From Alphaproteobacteria bacterium (GTDB taxonomy: Bacteria > Pseudomonadota > Alphaproteobacteria > JAGOMX01): a DNA stretch of 17,403 nt. Positions 8,324-16,341 of the stretch are shown here, in pieces. Made by a program: the position numbers and the translations under genes. How positions within the stretch are numbered: position 1 is the stretch's first letter; each line of letters begins with the position of its first letter. The stretch covers positions 1-17,403 of the forward strand of contig JACVCA010000009.1 of NCBI GenBank assembly GCA_016742295.1, written 5' to 3'. The notes beneath the pieces were generated by a model, which worked only from the letters and a program-made list of their open reading frames with translations, ran no database searches and was not told the DNA's origin.

Positions 8324-11098
8324 CTAATCGTAATGATTGTTGGATGACAGTATTAAAATTTTTCTAGGTCCAAGGATTTTATAAATAAGTCGATTTTTGT
8401 GATCAATTCTTCTAGAAATACATCCTTTATAACCTTTAAATTTACCTTTTAATACTTCAGGTTTACCTGTTCCATATGTTGCCCAAGGTTTATATTCAAT
8501 GTCCTGAAGCAAATCATTAATTTTTGAAGAACTTTTTTGCAATGCCCTGAAATCTTTTTCAACTTCTGCATCATTAGAAGGAAATATAATTTTCAGTTTT
8601 CTAGATATGGGGGTATCGACTTTATCTAAAGCTTTAAAGTGAGGAACATAATGTTGAGCCTTAGTAAGCTTTTTCTGAAGCTTAATATTGTAACGCTTGA
8701 GCTTGCTTTTTATTCTAGTAACTTTGTCTCGAGAACTTGGAAATGTTGAATCAACTGTAGAAATGGCTTCACTTGTTGATTCTATGGGGCCTCCTGTTTG
8801 ATTCTCTTCTAATAAGGCAGAATTTTTCTGTTTAGATTCTTCTTCTGTAAAAGGAGGCTGATCAGGGCCTAAAGAAGGATTCGTATGTTCCTTATTTATG
8901 AGGTTTTTTTCTTCTTCAGAATTTTTTAGGGGAATACTTGATACGTTCAACATTTCTTGTGTTAAAGCATTTTCACAACTTTCCTTTTTATGTTGTAAGT
9001 ATAAAATATCCTCAATCTGTTTGATATTATCCTGCGCGTACTGATCACCTAAAGCTAAGGCTTGGGAGAAATGCAATAAAGCTTCTGGAAGATTGTTCTC
9101 TAAGAAAGCTAAGTGCCCTAAAATGTAGTGTTGATAACTAGACTCTAAATTTGCAAGAGTTCCTCTTAATTGCTCTTTGAGAGCAGCAATTTTAGCAGTT
9201 ATCTCACCTTTATCCATACTTAATTGAGTAGAACGAAGCTTATACATATAAATAAGGCCAATCTTTGCTTCAGGAATATTAGCTTCCTCAAAGTATCTTA
9301 GAGCTTTCTGGTAATCAGGCGTCCCAAGATTTCTACTCATATATAAAAATCCAAGCCTTGAGAGAGCTTCAGGTGAGCCTGATTGCTTTAAGCATTCTTC
9401 AATCCGCTTATAATTTGGAGTCCCTAGTTTACCGCTATCATAAAGATAGCTTAAATTATACCAAGAAGGAGAAAAATTAGCTTTCTGATAACACTCAGCT
9501 GATCTTTTATAATCTGGAGCACCTAACTCTTCGCTAGAATATAATAAGCCAAGATTATGCCAAGCCTCAGGCAAATTGGCTCTAGTAAGCAATTCTATAA
9601 TTTGAGGATAATCTGGTTTACCTAGTTTACCTGTTAACTTTAAGATTCCTAAGTTAAGAAATGCATCAGGTAAATCTGATTTTATATAGTATTCTTCAGC
9701 TTTATGATAATTCTTAAAGCCATACTTATCGTCACCATAAAGAACCCCTAAATTAAAGAAAGCTGTTGGAGTCTTAGCTTTCATAAAATATTTCTCAGCT
9801 TTGGGGTAACTTGCTTTTCCTAATTTTCCGTCACGATATAAGCATCCAACCTTCTCTAAAGCCTCTGGTAACTTCGAAGCTAAAAAATATTTCTCAGCTT
9901 TCTTATATTGTGCCTTTCCTAGTTTCTCTTCAAAATACAAGATTCCTAGTTTATAAAAAGCTTTTGGACTCCCCGATTGTAATAAATATTTCTCAGCTTT
10001 TTGATAATCAGGAGCTCCCAGCTTTCCATCCGCGTGCAAGGTTGCCAAGTTAAACCACCCCTCTGGTTTGTCTGATTTTTCATAACACTTTGCTGCTTTC
10101 CTATAATTAGGAGGGCCAAGCTTATTTTCACAATACATTATACCTAAATTAAACCACCCATCAGAGGTTGCGGACTTTTCAAAATATTCTGCAGCTTTCC
10201 TATAATTTGGAGCTCCTAGTATACCCTCATAATGTAGAAAGCCAATATTATATATGGCCTTTGGTGTTCGTGATTGCTCAAGATAAGGAACGGCTTTCTG
10301 ATAATATCCTTTTTGACACAATTCTTGTGCATAGATCCATTGTTCTTCTGCACTTGCTTTCGAATAATATAGATCTTTATATCTCGTAGCCTTTAAATCG
10401 CATTCATCCTTACTTAAATAAGGTTCAGGCCTCTGACTACCCCTATAAAAATCAGCTAACACCCCTAAATAAAGGGCTTTATGTCCTTGCAAAGGGAAGA
10501 AAGTGAAAAATTTTTGAGATATGATATTACTCAAGAATAAATTAATACTCTGTGATAATTCATGCGAATGTGAGGTACTCTGAGAAGAACTTGAGCTTGG
10601 TGATTCATTTCTTTTTTTATAAACTTTATTTGTAGAAGATTCTAATTGCACATAAGTTTTTGCCAAAGCTTCAAGCTTATTTTTAGCAGCTGAAAAATGT
10701 GTACCATTTTCAAGCCAGTTTTCTTGAAAAGCTAAGACATACCATCTCGCAGCAGCTTCAAGATAACCCTGAGCTTCACAGAGCTCTCCCAACTGTATCA
10801 TGCTGGGAAAATGTTTATATCTAGCCGCTTGTTCCAAAAAGTTAACAGCTTGAGCATAATCTCCTTTTTGTTTAGCGAAATAACCTTGCAAACCAATAGA
10901 TTGGATTTCTTTGGGTTCTTTATCTATTAAATAATTCCCAGAATATAAAGCTTGAGGCTTAAGAGAAAATGGCAAATTATCTATTATCTCTGGCTCCTGC
11001 CTATTCTGAGTTGCAGGTAAAGTGAATGTTACAATCACGTTGAGTAAGCTGAAAATTGATAAAAAATAAAAGGGTTTTAAGGGGATTTTACGATTCAT
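8324..11098 (-). CDS. exported Sel1-like repeat protein with C-terminal YoeB-family RNase toxin domain
   Basis: 924 residues. I chose the ATG at 11098 (MNRKIPLKPFYFLSIFSLLN, a signal peptide) because AGGAAG lies eight bases before it; the longer frame from 11188 would overlap the upstream gene. TPR/Sel1-like helices occupy 65-150. Residues 278-612 hold ten repeats spaced exactly 33 residues (LG-x-P-x-Y-x-KA core), with a further helical segment to about 700 and a charged linker to 815. Residues 838-924 match the YoeB/RelE fold: GTGKPEVLKGKFKGY, SRRIDHKNRLIYK, and terminal NHYD. YoeB residues E46, R59, R65, H83 and Y84 correspond to E881, R897, R903, H922 and Y923. Family members cut mRNA at the ribosome. 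Fusion to an exported repeat protein with no adjacent antitoxin suggests an effector or polymorphic toxin (inference). It starts 14 bases after the Smr gene stop. Confidence 0.88.
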   Translation of the reverse strand: MNRKIPLKPFYFLSIFSLLNVIVTFTLPATQNRQEPEIIDNLPFSLKPQALYSGNYLIDKEPKEIQSIGLQGYFAKQKGDYAQAVNFLEQAARYKHFPSMIQLGELCEAQGYLEAAARWYVLAFQENWLENGTHFSAAKNKLEALAKTYVQLESSTNKVYKKRNESPSSSSSQSTSHSHELSQSINLFLSNIISQKFFTFFPLQGHKALYLGVLADFYRGSQRPEPYLSKDECDLKATRYKDLYYSKASAEEQWIYAQELCQKGYYQKAVPYLEQSRTPKAIYNIGFLHYEGILGAPNYRKAAEYFEKSATSDGWFNLGIMYCENKLGPPNYRKAAKCYEKSDKPEGWFNLATLHADGKLGAPDYQKAEKYLLQSGSPKAFYKLGILYFEEKLGKAQYKKAEKYFLASKLPEALEKVGCLYRDGKLGKASYPKAEKYFMKAKTPTAFFNLGVLYGDDKYGFKNYHKAEEYYIKSDLPDAFLNLGILKLTGKLGKPDYPQIIELLTRANLPEAWHNLGLLYSSEELGAPDYKRSAECYQKANFSPSWYNLSYLYDSGKLGTPNYKRIEECLKQSGSPEALSRLGFLYMSRNLGTPDYQKALRYFEEANIPEAKIGLIYMYKLRSTQLSMDKGEITAKIAALKEQLRGTLANLESSYQHYILGHLAFLENNLPEALLHFSQALALGDQYAQDNIKQIEDILYLQHKKESCENALTQEMLNVSSIPLKNSEEEKNLINKEHTNPSLGPDQPPFTEEESKQKNSALLEENQTGGPIESTSEAISTVDSTFPSSRDKVTRIKSKLKRYNIKLQKKLTKAQHYVPHFKALDKVDTPISRKLKIIFPSNDAEVEKDFRALQKSSSKINDLLQDIEYKPWATYGTGKPEVLKGKFKGYKGCISRRIDHKNRLIYKILGPRKILILSSNNHYD
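9263..10267 (-). repeat. ten-unit 33-residue (99-bp) Sel1-like repeat array
   Basis: The core Leu-Gly (or Tyr-Gly) recurs at residues 294, 327, 360, 393, 426, 459, 492, 525, 558 and 591 of the 924-residue protein, a spacing of exactly 33 each time. The unit is roughly LGxPxYxKAExYxxxSxxPxA followed by xxNLGxLYxxGK. Ordinary Sel1 repeats are about 36 residues or longer, so this is a shortened variant. DNA copies have diverged, indicating an old array rather than recent expansion. Confidence 0.9.
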
Positions 11099-11112
11099 TA
11101 TTTTATCTTCCT

Positions 11113-13137
11113 TTATATTAGGCCCATTGGAACTTTGTGAGATAGTTCTAAGGCTGAGAAGGGTAACCCAAACAACCGATGAAACCATCCTTTTTCAATC
11201 TTACTAAGAACTGCAGTTGTGTTAGAATTTACTAATGAAAATTCCTGTTCATCAAAAGATTCTTCTTCTAAAGGAGACTCGAAACGTTTGTCACTGTTTG
11301 AAGGTAATCCTAAAGAGGCATGTTCATGAAAAATCTGGCTTTCCACCGGTGGATTATCCTCAGGCTCTTCTGAAATCGACTGCAGGCAAATATCAGCTTC
11401 TTGCTTCTTGAGAGAAAGCTGTTGAGCATCGGTTTGATCTAAATCTGCTTCCTTAACATTTTCCCATGCAATCAGATCTAATTCTTCATTCTTATGTTCC
11501 GAAGTCTCTTTAGGGTTACCGCTTACAAATTTCTTTAAATCATTAAGCTTTGTTTTAAGCGATTCAGTTATAGAAATGCCTAATTTCTGTAAGAGATTTT
11601 CATCCAATCCAAAGTAAAGTAATGCCATTTCATTACCTTGCCTAGCTGCTTCAACTGCCCATTTAAAAGCTTGCTTCTCATTTTTAGGAACCCCCATCCC
11701 TAACATATAAACTTCTGCAAGGTGCCACATCCCCATCCCTGCTCCATTGTGAGCAGATTTTCTTAACCATTTAAAAGATTGCCGAAGATTTCCCTCGACG
11801 CCTCTTCCTACTCTATAAAAAAATCCTATTCTCCATTGAGCTTCTGAATGACCATTAGTGGCTGCTTTAAGATACCAGTGAGCTGATTTTTCAGCATCTT
11901 GAGGTAACATATACCCTTTGTCATACATATGCCCGAGTAAATATTGTGCTTTAAAGCTTGCCCAGGTCGTATTTAAAAATGCGGCTTTTGTATAACATCT
12001 TAAAGCTTCTTTTTCATTCTTCTCAGTTCCTATACCCTTTTCATTCATTTTTCCTAAATGCAGCCAAGCTTCAGCAATATTTTCTTCAGAAGCTTCTTGA
12101 AAATACTTGAGAGCCTCAGTTGGATTAGAAGAAGTACCTCTACCACTTAAAAGCATATACCCTAGATTAACTTTGGCAGGAGCGTCTCCATTCTCCGCAG
12201 CCCTACGATCCCATTTTATGGCTCTATAATCATTAGGCTCTGTACCTAGCCCTGCTCGGTACATAATACCTAACATCCTTTGTGCCATTACTTCACCCAG
12301 CTTAGCTGCCTTAAGGTAACAACTTAGAGATTGACGAAAATCTTGCTTCTTTCCTTCTCCTACATAATGCATAGTTGCCATATTAAGCCATGCCTTAGGT
12401 TCATCACAATGAGCAGCCTTTTGATACCAACTAAAAGCTTTTTGAGAATCATGAATTATCCCAAGTCCCATCGCATGCATATAACCCAGCTGTAATTGAG
12501 CTAGCGAATGACCTTGTTCAGCAGCTTTTGTATAATACGTGACAGCTTTTTTGAGATTTTTCCTGACTCCACTTCCTTCTTGATATTTATTACCCAGGAT
12601 AAATTGCGCTTGTGCATTGTCTTTAATGTCTGCAAGTTGGAGAAGGACTGAGGTCTTTAAAGTATATCCTTTCTCATCTTGTCCTTTAGCATTTTTAAGG
12701 AATACTTCATAAGTACCAATTCCTTTACGATAAGAGTCTATAGAATTTGTAATTTCTTGATTCTTTAACCATTCAGGAAAAGCTTTAAAGATGACGCCCC
12801 TTTTACCTTGTGAATTTTTATGTTTGCCTCGTCCACATATAAAATGAATATGACTTAATCCTAATTCCTGAGCTTGTTTAATAAAATTTATTACTCTTTC
12901 TTTTGCTGTTTCTAAAGAATTACCATGAAGATCTATTCTAAAACTCTCATTTGGGTTAAAGGCATTTTTATCCGCAGGTTCATAAAGATGTTGGTAAGAT
13001 AGAGGAACTGAGCTCAAGGTGTCATTAAAATAATAGAGGTTTTTAGCTTTGGAGTCCTCTTCAGAAGGTAATATTGAAGCATTAGATAAAATTGAACAAG
13101 ATAGAAAAAATACCCTGATCAAGTTTTTTAATAGCAT
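11113..13137 (-). CDS. exported Smr-domain protein with nine Sel1 repeats
   Basis: 674 residues from the ATG at 13137, chosen because AAGGAG ends five bases before it; a GTG at 13143 would overlap that site. Signal peptide about 1-20 (VFFLSCSILSNAS). Residues 66-148 resemble the Smr domain: RIDLHGNSLETAKERV with the DLHG motif (69-72), then HIHFICGRGKHKNSQGKRGV with the glycine-rich GRG loop. Residues 172-508 are nine Sel1 repeats (LGYMHAMGLGIIHDSQKAF, IGFFYRVGRGVEGNLRQSF). The tail is acidic and probably disordered. Smr domains of MutS2 and related proteins bind or nick nucleic acid; several act on RNA or stalled ribosomes. Smr with a signal peptide and Sel1 repeats is an arrangement I do not recognise. 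It shares an operon with the Sel1-YoeB gene 14 bases downstream. Substrate and destination are unknown. Confidence 0.87.
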   Translation of the reverse strand: MLLKNLIRVFFLSCSILSNASILPSEEDSKAKNLYYFNDTLSSVPLSYQHLYEPADKNAFNPNESFRIDLHGNSLETAKERVINFIKQAQELGLSHIHFICGRGKHKNSQGKRGVIFKAFPEWLKNQEITNSIDSYRKGIGTYEVFLKNAKGQDEKGYTLKTSVLLQLADIKDNAQAQFILGNKYQEGSGVRKNLKKAVTYYTKAAEQGHSLAQLQLGYMHAMGLGIIHDSQKAFSWYQKAAHCDEPKAWLNMATMHYVGEGKKQDFRQSLSCYLKAAKLGEVMAQRMLGIMYRAGLGTEPNDYRAIKWDRRAAENGDAPAKVNLGYMLLSGRGTSSNPTEALKYFQEASEENIAEAWLHLGKMNEKGIGTEKNEKEALRCYTKAAFLNTTWASFKAQYLLGHMYDKGYMLPQDAEKSAHWYLKAATNGHSEAQWRIGFFYRVGRGVEGNLRQSFKWLRKSAHNGAGMGMWHLAEVYMLGMGVPKNEKQAFKWAVEAARQGNEMALLYFGLDENLLQKLGISITESLKTKLNDLKKFVSGNPKETSEHKNEELDLIAWENVKEADLDQTDAQQLSLKKQEADICLQSISEEPEDNPPVESQIFHEHASLGLPSNSDKRFESPLEEESFDEQEFSLVNSNTTAVLSKIEKGWFHRLFGLPFSALELSHKVPMGLI
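11614..12624 (-). repeat. nine Sel1 repeats in the Smr protein
   Basis: Residues 172-508 form nine units, mostly of 36 residues with a slightly longer first (39) and seventh (40), carrying the canonical A-x-x-LG-x-x-Y-x-x-G-x-G and A-x-x-W/Y-x-x-KAA-x-x-G positions. These are textbook Sel1 repeats, unlike the 33-residue units of the next gene and the 38-residue units of the previous one. Confidence 0.9.
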
Positions 13138-13183
13138 ATTCACTCCTTATTCTCCTTCAGCAATTTTGTAAACCTAATGGCGC

Positions 13184-13213
13184 AGTATATCTAAAAGCAG
13201 CCACCTTACTCAA
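13184..13213 (-). promoter_or_regulatory. candidate sigma-70-type promoter for the Smr / Sel1-YoeB operon
   Basis: On the minus strand TTGAGT (13208-13213) and TATACT (13184-13189) are separated by 18 bases, 47 bases before the ATG at 13137. The -10 box matches the consensus at five of six positions. It lies between the stop of the upstream F-box gene and the Smr gene, so the two may be independent transcription units, although no terminator is visible in the 113-base gap. Confidence 0.5.
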
Positions 13214-13250
13214 ATTTATGATCATCATTTGCACAAGCGACCCAGCTACA

Positions 13251-15995
13251 TCAGGGTGATAATAATAATCTCAGTAAATTATAAAGCCTGTTCAAATTTT
13301 GGGAGTAACTCAGTAATGAACCTGTTTCAGTAGTACCTCCTACTATAAATAGTTGAGCTTGTTTATCTCCTAAAGCTGCCCACAATAAAAGGTTCTGGAA
13401 ACAATCTTCTTTCCTCTGTCCTAATCGCCCATATTTAATGGCTGTTATCACTTCTTCACGGGCTAAAGTATTTCCAGCAAGTGCAAGTTTGGTTAAATCC
13501 TCAAAGCGCTCATTTTCTGTTCGTTTATCTTGATCTAAAAATTCAGTTTTATACTCTCTGCCATGTTCATTATAGCAAATAGCATTTATCCCTCTCGTCA
13601 ATAATTCTACAATTGCTTGTTGAGCTTTCTTATTGCCTTTTTTACTAAGGTCTTTAATTTCATTAAATCTCCTTTGTGGAGTAAGATGGTATTGCTCTAA
13701 TCTTCCAGATATTAAGAGATCCACCAATTCATCAATGGCATAAGAGTTGTCCTGACAGCCAAGCTCTCTTAAATCATTTACTCGTTCTTCAGCTTCTCTT
13801 AAATCTTGGTCTAATAAGCCTTCTGAAATAGCTTTTGCAATTTCCTGCTGTGCCTTTAGATTGCCTTTACGAGCCCATACATCCAAATTCATAAATCGTT
13901 CTTGATAAGGTTCAGATATTTGTCCAAGGGCCCCTGATGAAAGAGCTTTAACAATCCAATCTTCAGCATCCTTATCACCTTTCTGAGCATAATCTTGAAG
14001 CTTAATAAAACGTTCAGAGGGGGAATAAGAATCTTGTCCATGAGTTCCCTCATAAAGGGCTTTATTGCACCATTTAAGGGCATCTTCATCATCTTGATTT
14101 GCTAAATCTTGTTTTAAAGAAAATAATAGCTCATTAGAAAGTTTAGAACCCACCTCATCTATTAAGAAACTCTTATAAAACATAAAATTATAATAGGGTT
14201 GATTAGTAAAGCCACCTATTTCAATAATTCGCAGGCACTGCTTCTGGGCTTCTAGGTTTCCCTTATCAGCGTAATATTGAAGCTCATAAAAACGTTCATC
14301 AGCTGAGCGGTGTTTTTGAGCAAGCTTGCCACTATAGAGCGCTTCTATAACTTTTTTGGTAGCTTTTACGCTGCCCTCTTGTGCTCTTCTTTTTAAATCC
14401 TCAAAACGCTCGCCTTTTGGCCGGTTATCTTGATCAAGCTTCCCTTCATAAATCGCGTCAATCAACTTTTCTTCAGCTTCTTCAATACCTGCTCTTGCTA
14501 AGTGTTCAAGATGCTCAAAGCGTTGAACAACTGACCTATCTTCTTGCCCAAGGCCTTGACCTGTAAAAATGATATCAATTAAGTTGGGAGAGTATCTTAT
14601 CCTTCCCTTAGATTTTTGCTGTAACAGCATCAACTCTTCAATTTGCTTAATTCGTTCCTCAGCAGGTCTTAAATTTTGCCCAAGCTTACCTTTAACCAAA
14701 GCATATAATACAAAGCCACAAGCTTCATCATTATCAAGCGCTAGTAGTTCAGCAAAACGGTTGTCTTCAGTACGTACTCCTTGACCAAGCTCCCCTTGTG
14801 AAATTGCTTGAATCATATAACTTTGAGCTAACTCATCTCCGGAAGAAGCACGTTGTTTTAGATCTTGAAATCGCTCCTCTTCTGAACGAGCATCTTGACC
14901 AAAGCTTCCTTCATAAATAGCTTGAACAACTGCAGTTCTTGCTCGTAAATCACCTAACTGGCTGAACCACTCAAGATCAGAGAAACACTCTTCAGGAGAA
15001 CCATAGTCTCTATCCAAACCTTTATGTTGGATTATTTTAGAAACTAACATCATAAGTGCATTTTGATCACCCGCAGCAATTCGCTCTTTGAGCTCAGCTA
15101 ATCTCTCAGATAAAGGGCGTTCATTTTGCCCTAATTGTCCTTGGATTAAGGCTTGATCAACCCACCTTTGTGCATCTTTATCCCCTTTCCTTTCTCTTAT
15201 CCTTAAGTAGTTTAGACGTCTATCTTCTGAGATATGTTCAAAACCCCATTCCCCAAAGAAAACTGCTGAATTATATCCTGCTTGGGTAAGGCGCCTAAGG
15301 TTAAACTGATTCCAGTATTCTTGAGCCTTTTGCGGCTCTTTTTGTAAAAGACAGATATCACTTTTAAGTTTATAGAGAATGATCTTACCTGCAAAAGCTT
15401 GCGAGATGTAAGAAAGAAGGAGATTATAATCCGGATCTAACCCCTTCTTTAAGTTAGCTTGTAAGACTTTAATAGCGCCCCATAAATATTTATAGGATGT
15501 AACATGCGTATTTATGGTATCTTGTATATCTATAAAAGGTACCAGCTTGGCTTTTTGATAGAGCGGAAACCAAAGAGTATTATCTTCACTAACCCTCTGG
15601 AAAGATTTAGCAGTGGCGCTTATGCTGCAGAGCTCAGCGCTTGATAAATATTTAAAAGTGTAAAGCAGCAGTTCTTGAGCTAAGTGGTTCATGCTTATAA
15701 GCTCTCCGTGTGCAAGAGCTCTAAGGGCTAGATTGGGTAACTTAAATTCTTCGGTAGGTATATCATCATCTTCAACTAAAGGAGGGAGATTATTAACAAT
15801 TTCTATCTCACGAGGCTCTTCTTCATTCTCCCTCTCTTCGAGTCTATCTTTTCCTTTTTCCTCCCATGTGTGAGAGCGAACGTTATTAAAGAATTTCTCA
15901 TCTTCTGGGGCTGTAGCCCAAGCTTTAATATAAAAATTAAAGGCTATAATTAAAAAGCTAAAAAGCAATTGCCTAATGAACGTTCTTAGCATCAT
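13251..15995 (-). CDS. exported F-box protein with long 38-residue helical repeat array
   Basis: 914 residues. Signal peptide about 1-28 (LLFSFLIIAFNFYIKAWATA). A charged Glu-rich segment follows (30-85). Residues 104-147 form an F-box: HLAQELLLYTFKYLSSAEL, SATAKSFQRV, then DNTLW, similar to that of the 594-residue LRR protein downstream. From about residue 266 to 885 runs a helical repeat whose signature (LGQDxR, ERFxDL, A-x-x-GD-x-x-AQ, AI-x-x-G) recurs mostly every 38 residues. The repeats resemble Sel1/TPR solenoids but carry an extra ERF-centred segment. The Met-Met start at 15995/15992 has only a weak purine-rich site upstream. By analogy the F-box would recruit a host SCF ubiquitin ligase and the solenoid would bind the substrate; this is inference. 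It is the first minus-strand gene of the island. Confidence 0.86.
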   Translation of the reverse strand: MMLRTFIRQLLFSFLIIAFNFYIKAWATAPEDEKFFNNVRSHTWEEKGKDRLEERENEEEPREIEIVNNLPPLVEDDDIPTEEFKLPNLALRALAHGELISMNHLAQELLLYTFKYLSSAELCSISATAKSFQRVSEDNTLWFPLYQKAKLVPFIDIQDTINTHVTSYKYLWGAIKVLQANLKKGLDPDYNLLLSYISQAFAGKIILYKLKSDICLLQKEPQKAQEYWNQFNLRRLTQAGYNSAVFFGEWGFEHISEDRRLNYLRIRERKGDKDAQRWVDQALIQGQLGQNERPLSERLAELKERIAAGDQNALMMLVSKIIQHKGLDRDYGSPEECFSDLEWFSQLGDLRARTAVVQAIYEGSFGQDARSEEERFQDLKQRASSGDELAQSYMIQAISQGELGQGVRTEDNRFAELLALDNDEACGFVLYALVKGKLGQNLRPAEERIKQIEELMLLQQKSKGRIRYSPNLIDIIFTGQGLGQEDRSVVQRFEHLEHLARAGIEEAEEKLIDAIYEGKLDQDNRPKGERFEDLKRRAQEGSVKATKKVIEALYSGKLAQKHRSADERFYELQYYADKGNLEAQKQCLRIIEIGGFTNQPYYNFMFYKSFLIDEVGSKLSNELLFSLKQDLANQDDEDALKWCNKALYEGTHGQDSYSPSERFIKLQDYAQKGDKDAEDWIVKALSSGALGQISEPYQERFMNLDVWARKGNLKAQQEIAKAISEGLLDQDLREAEERVNDLRELGCQDNSYAIDELVDLLISGRLEQYHLTPQRRFNEIKDLSKKGNKKAQQAIVELLTRGINAICYNEHGREYKTEFLDQDKRTENERFEDLTKLALAGNTLAREEVITAIKYGRLGQRKEDCFQNLLLWAALGDKQAQLFIVGGTTETGSLLSYSQNLNRLYNLLRLLLSP
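13341..15200 (-). repeat. about fifteen 38-residue solenoid repeats
   Basis: The LGQ/LDQ-type core occurs at residues 288, 327, 365, 403, 438, 482, 520, 558, 652, 690, 728, 766, 820 and 858 of the 914-residue protein. Seven of these intervals are exactly 38; the 94-residue interval probably hides degenerate units and the 54-residue one holds an insertion. Consensus by eye: G-x-LGQDxRxxxERFxDL then x-x-x-A-x-x-GD-x-x-AQ-x-x-I-x-x-AI. Confidence 0.85.
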
Positions 15996-16341
15996 TTTTT
16001 CTTATTCTCTTGAGTGCATTATTTATTTAATTTTAGTTCTTGAAGTAAGAAATGTCTATTCCCTCAATTTTTTGATTCAGAATTAGAATGGCACCTCCTC
16101 AATCGTAAAAAGCTTTATTCTTCTTAGAAAGAAATACAAGTTAGAGAAAGATCATGGGCTTAAATACTAAAGGAGAAGACATCTGCTCTTCCTTCAAAAT
16201 TTTAGTAATCAACTGTTTTTAGGGGAAATAATTTTTCTTCAGACCTTCCCAGTTATGCGCAGAGCATATTCTGAGATGGTGATTATAATGCATATCTCCT
16301 ATGCATAAGTATTGTTTGATATTTAATGTCAATTAAACTAT

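Noticed and set aside
9263..10267. Regular 99-bp spacing suggesting a CRISPR or DNA repeat array
   Set aside because: The periodicity is in the protein; the DNA units are diverged and no identical short repeats with unique spacers are present.
11099..11188. Upstream start at 11188 adding 30 residues to the Sel1-YoeB protein
   Set aside because: It would overlap the end of the Smr gene by 76 bases, destroy the N-terminal signal peptide, and ignore the good AGGAAG site before the ATG at 11098.
13138..13143. GTG start at 13143 for the Smr gene
   Set aside because: The GTG overlaps the AAGGAG site that is ideally spaced for the ATG at 13137; it adds only two residues. It cannot be fully excluded because a second GGAG lies further upstream.
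16154..16222. 22-codon plus-strand frame in the intergenic region
   Set aside because: Short enough to arise by chance, with only a weak purine-rich site and no recognisable features.
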